64,000 nt of DNA from Sphaerolaimus hirsutus. Its lineage: Eukaryota > Nematoda > Chromadorea > Monhysterida > Sphaerolaimidae. The stretch covers positions 7,248,704 through 7,312,703 of the forward strand of contig OZ038452.1 in the NCBI GenBank assembly GCA_964036195.1, given 5' to 3'. Numbering within the stretch: position 1 is the stretch's first letter; every line of letters begins with the position of its first letter. A model generated the notes under the pieces. That model had not been told where the DNA came from. It saw nothing but the letters and a program-made list of their open reading frames with translations, and did not search any database. This document shows, one piece after another, positions 35,501 to 47,500 of this stretch. Made by a program: the position numbers and the translations under genes.

Positions 35501-38500
35501 ACTTTTTGTAAAACAACTCAAGTTTTTACCAAAAAAACTTGAGTTTTTATCAAAAAAACTTAAGTTTTTATCAAAAAACTTGAGTTTTTACCAAAAAACT
35601 CAAGGTTTTTAAAAAAACACAGAAATAAAACACAGAAACTCAAGTTTTTTTCATGAAAAAAACTCAAAACACAGATATTCATTTTTGAAAAACTCAAAAT
35701 ACAGAAAGTGTTTTTATTTTGAGAACTCACCCATCGTTGATCAGGGTACATGTTTTTCTCAGATTTTTTACAAAACAGGCTTAAACCCCCATCTGGATGC
35801 CAAAAAAGTAGCGTAAAATGAAGATGATTTGAAGTGAGAATGTTTCCGTTCACATTTATTAGTGCAAAAATGGCATTTAATCAAGTTGGCCAATTTTTCC
35901 GGGATTGCTATCAGGATTGTATAATTTTTGGGGGGTTGGGATTTGACAATTTTCAGGATCGGGACTGAGATCAGGATCCAGTCTTGAGATTTCGGGATCG
36001 GCACCGAGATTGGGGTTTTGGGATCAGGACTGCAAAATCCCGAAAAATTTTGCGATTCAGGATTGGGGTCCCTTTTGCACCCTAAAACAATCTCAATAAA
36101 CCTTTCTATAAAATATATACATGGTCGGGCTGAAAAGTCCCTGGACAGTGCTCACCATTCACGCTAGGGGCAAGCTATGGTCATAAAATTGTGACAGGTT
36201 AAGATATTAGGTGTTTTGAGTTTTCACCCAAAAATTTCACCCCTCTAGCTCCACCCACTGCGGAACTGTGGGGGTTACAATTTCGGCCATTTTGTACTGA
36301 TGCACACATGGTGCTCTAGCTCAATGCTGCTTTAAGTTGTGATCATGAAACTTTGGCTAGTGTAAGCCACCAGTGTTGGCGATGTGCTGATAGTATTCAA
36401 CACTTTCATACACATTATTGCTTAAGATAAAATTAATATGCAGATCAGGGTGATGTGCAAGAAACGTGGGAATTGTGATGGATGTTTTTAGTGATCATCT
36501 GAGATCATGTTGTATTGCAGTGATTTTAATGTGCTGGTGCTAGAGCTGGTGCCTTTCTGCTGGACCAGCATTTTTGAGAAGATCATGGAGGAAGTGGTAG
36601 TCAGGTGCAGAGGTGCATAGACTCCAAGGGGGGCTATTTTGAGAAGGAGAGCAGAATGATGAAGTTGGTAGTGAGAGTAGTGACAGTCTAGGGTTGGGGA
36701 ACCGAACCGACCCGAACCGAACCGAACCGAGAACCGAGCACTATTTTGGAACCGAGAACCGAGAACCGGAACCGAGCTTGAGAACCGAACCGGAACCGAG
36801 AACCGGCACTTATACCCGGAACCGAAGTAAATACCCGAAAGAACCGAAATTTTCTAGGAGTCTTTAAGTTTTTAAACAGCGTTTTTTCAACACCTACATC
36901 TAAGCCTTTAAACAGCAGCTGAACATCTTGGTGCGTGTTCAGGAATTGCAAAATTCATCTGTTTGCAAAATGATTGCGCGGGAGCGTGTAATTTCACATA
37001 TACTCCAGCGACATTACACCTTACAATGAAATCTACCATATCCCACCTGAATAAAAGAACAAACATAAAAAAATTTCATCATATTTATCAAATTGCTTTG
37101 ATAAATATGATGAAATTTTTATGTATGTTTGTTTATTCAGATGGGATATGGTAGATTTCATTGTAAGGTGTAATGTCGCTGCAGTATACACATCATCACT
37201 AGTAGTAGTTTTCATTGGTTTTGTGGCAGTTTTAACCATATTTTGCAAAAGTTATTTATGTTTGTACTCAAAATAATAAGCGTACTCACTCGTGTACTAC
37301 ATAAATACATTTACGTCCCTCCAGAAAAAAATACCAGTACTCATTTACTTGTGTACTTTTTGAAAGTTACGAGTACAGAAAACGTATATGTTTGCTTTTA
37401 CACTTTTTTTAATACCAGTATTTTTATAACAACTCTGCTTTCTGCATTCTACCATGAAATAATAAGCTGTGATATGCTCCTGTAGTATGAAATATCCAAC
37501 CAATGTATTATACACACTTACACATGTAAACTTGGGTATATTGTTTTTCTGTTGTTCAGCCGATCATTACCCGATACCCGATTTTATTACCCGGAACCAA
37601 AATTTTGATCATTTTAGAACCGAAAGAACCGAACCGGAACCGAGTTTAAGAACCGAACCGAGAACCGGAACCGAAAATTTTCAGGAACCGAGAACCGATA
37701 CCCGAACCGAAATCTTTTGGAACCGAGAACCGAGAACCGGAACCGAAAATTTTGAAATTCCCAACCCTTGTGACAGTAATGACAATATGGACTAGGCTTG
37801 TGATATCATAGCTAATGTTAGTTAGTGCTGGCACATTGCCAAGAGTGGTGGCTTACACTAGCCAAAGTTTCATGATCACAACTTAAAGCAGCGTTGAGCT
37901 AGAGCACCATGTGTACATCAGTACAAAATGACCGAAATTGTAACCCCCACAGTTCCGCAGTGGGTGGAGCTAGAGGGGTAAAGTTTTAGGTGAAAACTCA
38001 AAACACATGATAAATTAACCTGTCAAAATTTTATGACCATAGCTTACCCCTAACGCGAATGGCGAGCACTGTCCAGGGACTTTTCAGCCCGACCATGTAC
38101 ATGGTGCTTATTGTTGCTTTTTTTCTACATCTGTGTCTGCGTACGTTACAAACAACAAATAAGTAAACTTGGCAGACATGAAACGAGTCAGCTTTCCTTC
38201 CTTTATGTACTAGTAAGATATGTATCAAACTCAAATTCGAACGGACGAATTCCGTTCGATTCACAGTTTATTAAAACCGATTGAAATTTCAAATGTGAAA
38301 AATAAATGGATTAATAAGCACGGATATAAAAATACACACTTGGAAAGCTAGATATCTCGCTCTCACAGTGCTAACGAATTCCTAAAAAGGATGAATGTGA
38401 TAGATAACCGGTATGTCAATTTGGCACGCGTTGGGTTACGTATTATATACTCGGCGGACATAATACTCTGCCCTCGCACTGAATTATGTCTTGTGTTGGA

Positions 38501-41500
38501 AGCGTGCCAATGATTATACAATCATGCGATTTCCGAAAAAGATGAAAAAATTCATTGATGTGAATATGTGAATGAAAAAGATTACAGCAACAATCAATTT
38601 TATCATATTTATATGAAAGTTGCACGCGTTAACCATTGTTGGCACACTTCCAGCGGGAACCACGCGTGCAAGGTGTAAAGTCAATGGAGTATACCAATGA
38701 TATGAAAGACGCAGGATTTATGTTTTCGTTACTCTTTCGTCTGTGGAATACAATTAAGCAACTGGAAATGATCGCAAATGTGTCAACTAGTGTGTGGGCC
38801 GCCATTTGTGATCATTTCCGGTCGATTTATTGCATTCCGCAGCGATAATCAGTGACGCGAACCTGCGTTTTTCACTCTCATATGTCTCAAACGCAGAGCG
38901 AGTTGGACGCGGGCCAAATTCACATGATACCCTATCGTTAGTTTACACCGCACTCGTACAAAAATTCCTTAGACCATTGACTTCCATAATGTCCGCCGAG
39001 TTTACTGTGAATTCAAGGAAATTCTGGCGAAATAATCAACCCTACTCGAAATACTTCCCCTCGAAATACCCCACCTCAAAAAATCACTGTTAAAAAATAA
39101 ACTCCCTGGATATATTTCATGGAAATAATTAGATTAGGCCCCTTTCACACCTTTTTTCTGTGACGACTCCGACAACATGAGAAAGTTCAATAATTCAAGT
39201 AACAAGTTCCATATTCATTAGATAAAATGGCCAAGTATACATACCGCCTAGGCGTATATGCATGTCAAATTACAGATGAATCGTGCTTGTCGTTCAAGAG
39301 TTATAGACGTTTGAAAATTGGCTCCGACAATGGCAAAAATTTCTTTCAAACGTCTGTAACTCTTAAACGACAAGCACGATTCATCTGCAATTTGNNNNNN
39401 NNNNNNNNNNNNNNNNNNNNNNNNNNNNNNNNNNNNNNNNNNNNNNNNNNNNNNNNNNNNNNNNNNNNNNNNNNNNNNNNNNNNNNNNNNNNNNNNNNNN
39501 NNNNNNNNNNNNNNNNNNNNNNNNNNNNNNNNNNNNNNNNNNNNNNNNNNNNNNNNNNNNNNNNNNNNNNNNNNNNNNNNNNNNNNNNNNNNNNCAGAAC
39601 ACAAACTACAGTTATTGTCATGTACGTTCCCTTTACACTCAATTTGGGGGGGGGTATTTCGAGGGGGGGTGATTGTTTCATAGTGGTCCCGAGAGGGGGG
39701 GGGTCAAACGAGGGGGGGGGGTATTTCGAGGGGGGGGTATTTCGAAGAAATACGGTAGCTCAAATAGAGCAAAAAAGCAATCAAAAATCAATTTTGAAGG
39801 TACCGTATTTCCTCGAAATACCCACAGGGTTTTTTTTTCAGGGTGAGAATTTTGAGGGGGGGGGGTAATTCGAGGGGGGTTTATTACTTCGCCAGAATTT
39901 TTTTGAACACCCAGTACTAATAACGCAGGTGTAGAAAAATGCAACAAAAACCACCATGTATAAGAGTCTATTTATTGCCTTATATAAGTATGTAGATGAT
40001 ATAAACCATGTTCTAACGTAACACAATCATTGTTTTTAACGTGTGTTCTGCGTTCCCCAGAGCTTTTTTCACCTAATTACGTTCCCTATACACTGAACTT
40101 GGGGGGGGGGGGTATTTCGAGGGGGTGTTTATTAATTCATAGTGCCCATTATGAGGGAGGTATTTTGAGGAGTGGGGGGTATTTCGAGGGGGGGGGTCAT
40201 TCGAGGAAATATGGTTTTTATAAGAATAATATTCTGCATTCCATCCCTTCACAACACATTTTCAATTCAGAAGACGTGCACACCTGTATTATTTTGATGT
40301 TGCAGTATGCCACTATTCCAGGAAAGGTTATGTAGCACACCGTCACGGGGACGACTGTAGCGATTATGACAAATATTTTCTGTATTTTCTTTGGTCTGTT
40401 TTCTATGTAAAAGTGATCGCCATCCATTACGACCCTATACGGTATTGCATCAGTGCATCCAATCAGTGCTGACACGACAATGATGATGCCTGGGTGATTT
40501 TGAACATGAACATAGTGTTTACGGGGATGCACATACCTAGTTCTGTATGCGGTGGCATCGAGCACATGTGCCACACATGTCTAAGTGGACCGGGCCTAAA
40601 AAGCATGTAAACCGCTTGGCATCTGGTCCTGGATGGCATGGATTTCTCCCCGCTTAGCATCTAGACCCGCTTGTCGTCTATCCAATGCTAGATGCCAAGC
40701 GGACTGTGGCCAACGATGGGTAAGTTCTCAAAATAAAAACACTTTCTGTATTTTGAGTTTGTCAAAAATGAATATCTGTGTCTTGAGTTTCTTTTCATGA
40801 AAAAAACTTGAGTTTCCATGTTTTATTTCTGTGTTTTGTTGTAAAAACTTGAGTTTTCTGATAAAAACTCAAGTTTTTCATAAAAACTCAAGTTTTTTCA
40901 TAAAAACTCAAGCTTTTCTTCAAAAAGTTGCATTTTACAGCATTTTGATGCAGAAACAGTGGTTTTCTTATCATATATAAGTAGGGTCCAAACGATATAT
41001 CGTATTGAATATCGGATATCGACCATATTTTTATATCAAATATCAAATATAGATATCGAAAGTTTTGAAAAAAATATCGAATATCAAATATCAAAATTTT
41101 TGACAAAATATCGAATATCTATATCGAGGTACCATATTGTATCGATATCGAAACTCGAGTTTCAGGAAAAAATATCGAATATCGAATATCGATATTGAAA
41201 ACTCATATCGTTCAAACCCTATATATATATATATATAAGTTTTGCACACGTTTAGACCAGTGCTGCAAAAACGTATTTACGTTTACCCGAAATACCCGGG
41301 TATTTTGGTATTTATATTTACGTTTACGTTTACATATTTGGTAAATACCGTTATGTAATACCGCTGCACACACTACTTTACTAACGTCAACTTACTACTA
41401 TGTACTACTAGCTTATGAGCGTATCTGAGTTTACCGGAATGTGTTATTTTTAACTTCCGTCAACTGTAGTTGACATACAGCTCATTTCGGTAAACGCATA

Positions 41501-44500
41501 TGCGCTTATAGCTGAAAACTGAGTGTACCAAATTCCTAGTTTACCGTTAGTAAACTAGTGTGTGCAGCGCCATTGTTACGTATTCCTGACCGAAATACCC
41601 GGGTACTTGAAAAAAAAACGTAAAAAAATTCCCATCATAGCACGTCCACGCGTTTCAAATGTCGTTCATACGCCGCACCACGCACAGCAAACAAAAATTT
41701 TACGTTTTTGCAAAAACGTAAAATGTATGCAAAAAGAATAAACCTGTGTATAAATAAAAAGTGACTGCATGCATGCAGTCATACACAGAATAAGGGCTAC
41801 ATAATGCATTAATGTGTTCGGGTGTGAAATTAATTACAGGTGAATGGATAAAGATACGACGTTGTAATTTCATTCAAAGAAAGCGCACATGCAGATGTTG
41901 CTTGTGTCCAAAGCACATTAGTTTATTTTAATTGTACTAGAAGTTATGAATTTTGGCACAAATTTTACGCAACTTACAGCGCATAATTGGAAAAATTGTG
42001 CTAAAATTGATAACTCCCAGTACGATCAAAATAAACTCATGAGCTTTGGACACAAGAAACGTCTGCATCTAGGCTTTCTTTGACTGAAATAACAATGTCA
42101 TATATTTTTCCATTCATCTGTTATCAATTTTATGCCCAAAATCAATTTTACGCCCAGTCAATTTTACGCCTGAGCTGTAATCGCAGCATTATGGAACGAA
42201 ACTCTTCATGTATAGTAAATATGTACATACCGCAAATCCTCGAATAAGACCCCCCTCAAATAACTCCCCCCTTTGAATAAGTCCCCTCTGCTGGCGGGGT
42301 GAGGAAAAAATAACCCCCCCCCCTTGAATAACTCCCCCCTCTTAAATAACTCATCCCTCTGATGAAAAGGATACGATACAAAACTATAAAAGAATAGTAG
42401 CCTATGGCAGCGACAGCAGATATTTACACAATGTGTATGCAGTGTATACACATTGTTTTGTTGTTGTTGGAGAGTGAAATACCTGAATTACACGAGTTTA
42501 CATACTGCATCTATACAATGCATTAAGTCCAAGTTTCCTGAGGAAATAATAACTCCCCCCTCGAATAACTCCCCCCTTGAAAAACTCCCCCCTCCAAAAC
42601 TTCTGATGAAAAAATAACTCCCCTGGGGTCTTATTCGAGGATTTAGGGTAAGTATCCATATGCATGCACATACTCGCATTGTTCAGTTCAAATCCTGTGC
42701 CTGAAAAAAAACTCAAAAAAAACAAACATTTCTTTATCTTCTGTGTTTCCGTGTTTCCGTGTTCTCCAAGAAAACTCATTTGAGTTTCTGTGTTTTTCAA
42801 AATTGTTGTGTTTCCGTATTTCCGTGTTAAACAAAAACACAGAAACTCGATGAGTTTCCGTATGTCAATGTGTGTTTTTGTCATTGTTGGTTGTAACAAA
42901 ACTTGATGCACAAAGTACTTTTGTCCAGGGTTGTCAAAATCTCAGAAAAAAAGATGAAAAATAAATAAAAATAAAATGAAAATTGAAGAATAAAATAAAA
43001 ATAAAATGAAAAATAAAAGAATAAAATAAAAATAAAATACAATCTTAGTAAAAAGAATTTTACTAAAACCAACCCTGCTTTTGTCACAGTGTTGCTTGTG
43101 CAACAAAAGTTTGTTGTGCAGTAGTGATGGAATGGTGCCATGGTGCTGGTGCCATTAGAGGGTGCCAAAGGATGGTGTACCATATGGCACCGTTGGTGCA
43201 CAAGAAACGTTTGCTGTGATGTTGCTTACGCAACAAAAGTTTGTTGTGCAGGAGGCAATGATGGTGATGGTGATATAATGGCGCCATTCCATCAATACCT
43301 GCACAATAAACGTGTTGTTCAAGCAACCAGAGTTGTTAAAAGTACTGAACTTTTTTAAAAGTAAACATAGACATAAAGTCTTTTTATTCTACTCACCCCT
43401 GAGTACATAAAACGTAAAGTTCTTTTAAAATACTTTTACACTGCGTAAAACGTGAGTAAAATACTTTTTTCCTGAGAAAACGTAAAAACGAGATTTTTTC
43501 TTTGGAAAACATAAAAATGGGCATTTTTTCTCACAGAAAACATAAAAGTGAGTATTTTTCCCACAGCAAAAGCCAGTATTTTGTCAATTTTGAATCTGGC
43601 ATACCGTATTACCTCGAATTATCCCCCCCCTTGAATTAACCCCCCCCTCGAAATACCCCCCCTAAATTTCGGCTGAGGAAATAATAAACCCCCCCCTCGA
43701 AATACCCCCCCTAGAATTGAGTGTAACGTGAACGTACATGACAATACCGCAGTTTGTGATCTGAACTTTGCAGAACAAACGTTAAAACTGATGATTAAGT
43801 GACGTTAGGGAAGGGTTTTTGTGTATATACAGTAATATATGCCTACAAACACATATCAATCTATGTGATTGTTCGATTTTTCTACGTCTGCGTATGGGGA
43901 ATTTCCGAAAATTTCTGGCGAAATAATAGACCCCCCCCTCGAATAAACCCCCCCCTCGAATTATCCCCCCCTCAAATTTTGCTGGCGAAATAATAAACCC
44001 CCTGGGGGTATTTCGAGGTAATACGGTAGATCAAAGATGTGTTTTCCTCTCCTGATACGTCTTTCTTAGGAAAATGTCTTATGTTTGTCACTTTCTGTTT
44101 GGCAAAATGACATTTTCTGCCCCCTAAAAATACGTTTTCTGTACTCGCGTACTTTCAAAAAGTAAGCGAGTAAGAGAGTACCGGTATTTTTTCGCGAGGA
44201 AACGTAAATGTATTTACACAGTAGTCGAGTATACGTATTTAATGAGTAAACGTAAAAACGTTTTAACAACTATGCGAGCAACATCGCGACAAAAGTTTGT
44301 TGTGCGACAGGTTTTGTAGTGAACGCGTGTTTGTGAGCTTTTTCGTGTGCACTTTAGATTTTAGAAACCTTTAGGCATGCGCGAGTAGGAGGAGCCACGG
44401 GTGGCACATGCGCTCGATGCCACTGCGCACAGACATAGGCAATGTGCGTTCCCTGTACTCTGTATCATTCAAAGTTATTCACCAATGAATCTTATGATTT

Positions 44501-47500
44501 TCACATTTTGCGTCTGACCGTAATATGGTTGGTTTGGTTGTGCATTTGCGCTCGATTCGTAAGAAATATGCAAACCTATTTTTATCCAAATATTTCGTTT
44601 GCTAGGCACAGCATCCGTCTGCCAACCCATGGTCCGCTTCACAATTTGATATTGTGTGATTGCCATAAGTGTAGTCAGTGCTATATTAGCTAACCTGAAT
44701 TTTTGCAAATTGATAATTAATCATTTTGTGAGCTTCCAATGAGACCGCAGTCTCCGCATTTCTTCAAATAGAAGAGCGCCTTTCTGCATTTTGTCAACTT
44801 TTTACCTCTTTCTACCTTTTTACCTTTTTTACTTTCTAATACCATATTTCGTCGAAATACCCCCCTCGAAATACCCCCATCTCGAAATACCCCCCTCAAA
44901 ATGGACACTATGAATTTATTACCCCCTCGAAATATCCCCCATATTTACTGTAAACAGAACATACGTGACAAAAGCTACGGTTTGTGATCCGGACAATGTA
45001 GAACTGACGTTAAAAACAATGACTGTGTTAAGTTAGAACCTGTTTTACACCCTCTAAAATACATACTTATGTAAGTCCATAGACTCTTATAAATGGTGCT
45101 TATCGTTGCATTTTTTGCACAACATTTTAGTACTGAGAGTTAAAAAAAATTCTGGCGAAATAACAAGCCCCCCCTCGAAATATCATCCCTCGTTTAACCC
45201 CCCTGAAAAATTTCACTTTGAAGGTGTCACCCCCCGGGGGGTATTTCGAGGATATACGGTACATAAATGTAATTTCTACTCGCTGTTCTATTGCAGAGTT
45301 GTTAGAATTACTGAACTTTAAAAAAGTATATGTAAATGTAATGAGGTATTTTATTTTTATTCACCAAAAAGAATAGAAAATCTAAAATACATTTTTTTAC
45401 TCGAACCCATGCGTAAATGTGAGTTATTATTAAATTTTTTGAAATCCCAGTACTATAAATCGTTGTCTGTAACGTACACAGACGTCGAAAAATGCAAAAA
45501 AAACTGCCATGTGTAAGACTCTATAGACGTATATATGTACGTAAAATCGGCAGACGTATCGCCCTACAAACATTTGCGTTAATCTCTCCAGTGGAGAGTG
45601 CTACGGCATTAGGTATTGTGACGCAATATTTTAACGATTGGAATAGATCGGGTCACGTATGAAAACTTGGCCCTTATCCCAGTGACCAGTTGCGTATTAT
45701 ACAAATGAGAGTGAAAACTGAAATTTATCTAAAAATCGTTAAAATTTGCTTCGCTTTGCCAATTTCCACCTTCATAATCGCTATTTTTGTTTATATACAT
45801 GGTTATATAGCTATTGTGAGCCTATTTTATTCATATTAATAGCGGATTTCGAAATTTTGGCCGGCTGACAAGTTCTCTTTTGTTGGATCAGAGCCAACGA
45901 ATGAAAAATAAAATAAAAACAAAAACGGTAGTTTGAACGGTCAAATTCTTTACGAGCAACGTTGAAAATGTAGATAACTAGGGCGTGGCACGCACGGACG
46001 CAGCGAAACGTCCATTTTTCTTTTTATATCATTTTCTTTTTCAATTTCTAGCGTCCGCGTGAGACACAAGTTTCGTTGTTTGCTCTATTCACGAGCGAAT
46101 TCTAACTCTCCGATTTTGTAGGGTGAAATGTCCGCCGACTTTAGACAGTATAAACCCTGTTCAAACATAACACAGTCATTGTTTTTAACGTGTGTTCTAC
46201 GTTTCCCTGATCACAAACCGTAGTTTTTGTCATTTACGTTCTCTATACACTATATTTGGGGGGGGTATCTCGAGGGGGGGTGTTATTAACTCACAGTGTC
46301 CATTTTGAGGGGGGTATTCCGAGGGGGTTATATCGAGGAAATACGGTAGCTTTTTACGAAATACGGTAGGTAGGTATTTATATTTTTGAAAACCCTAATA
46401 TTGACCAGACTTCATTCCCTGATTTTGTCTCAGGGAAAGGCAATAAAACAAAAGGGGTATTATAAGATGAATATTCGAGATAATATTTTCTGTAAATCAC
46501 TCTTTTTCAATGTTACTTGTATTTACATTGCAACACCATTTTCCCATTGCGGTCTGTGCGGTTCCGCCTAATTTACCTAAATCACAAAAATAATTCCCAT
46601 TTCACTTCAAATATTTCACCTTTCTTGCTCGCTGTAAACAAAGGGTGATGAAAGTAATAACATTTATAATATTTTATCTATATTTTTATTAGTCTTTATG
46701 ATTCATTATGTCACCCCATGTTTTAACGACATGCGACAGGTGAAAACCTGAACTTTTACCATTAAGTAGACAAAATAAGCAGTTTGCTCGCATTTTAAAT
46801 GTAAAAATCGTCTGTAAGGCCGTTCCCGTTTTGAGAACGGCCCAGTCTATGACTTCTTCTTCTGATTTTATGATTTCTTTGTTGAATAGATTGAATAAAG
46901 TATAAATACAGAAAGAACTTTGAACATTGTTGTTAGACAAAAGCTAAATTTTCACACTGCCAAAGCAGGAAAACTTAAGTAGTAAATTGTGTGAAACTTT
47001 ACATAATCAAATGCTTTCAAATAAACACTTGTCAGACTCTCCTTTGCGGATGCCCTTTGTGGCTTGGTTGTTTTGGCTAGCGCCAAAGCAAAAAGTGCCA
47101 TGGCGCTTCTGGCGCTTGGCGCCATTTGGCTCTGGCGCCATTGGCACTTGGCGCTAAGGGTCGGAAAAGTGCCATGGCACTTTTGGCGCTTGGCGCCATA
47201 GTTCTGGCGCCTTTCACATCACAAGTCGGAATCCAGGGTGGAATGAGGACCTACGAAATGCTTTTTGAATTGTAGAAACCTAGTGATACTCACCATGTAA
47301 ATTTTATGCCAACTGGAATCACCCAAGCAATCAGCCCAGCAAATAATACCGTCTCTTTTGAAAATGCCATGTTTTTGTCATATGCTCCAAGACGTACTGC
47401 CATTGTATAAAATGCAATATAGAACAGAAATAATGCAAAGTCAAACCATGCATTCACTAGAATGAATGTAAACAGTGGCTGTGCTCTGAGGACTATTTGC

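Larger units (their letters stand above)
34628..36085. mobile_element. GGGATC-array element split by two later insertions
   Basis: Left end near TAGGATTTAAACATGATTG with GGGATC arrays to 34760. The core and right array resume at about 35765 and end GTCCCTTTTGCACCCTA. The gap is filled by the CCGTA element and, within its end, the AAACTC element. Ends are diverged and no duplication is evident. Confidence 0.65.

Noticed and set aside
39227-39868. 213-codon frame spanning the N-gap
   Set aside because: More than half of it would be undetermined bases and the rest is G-run repeat.
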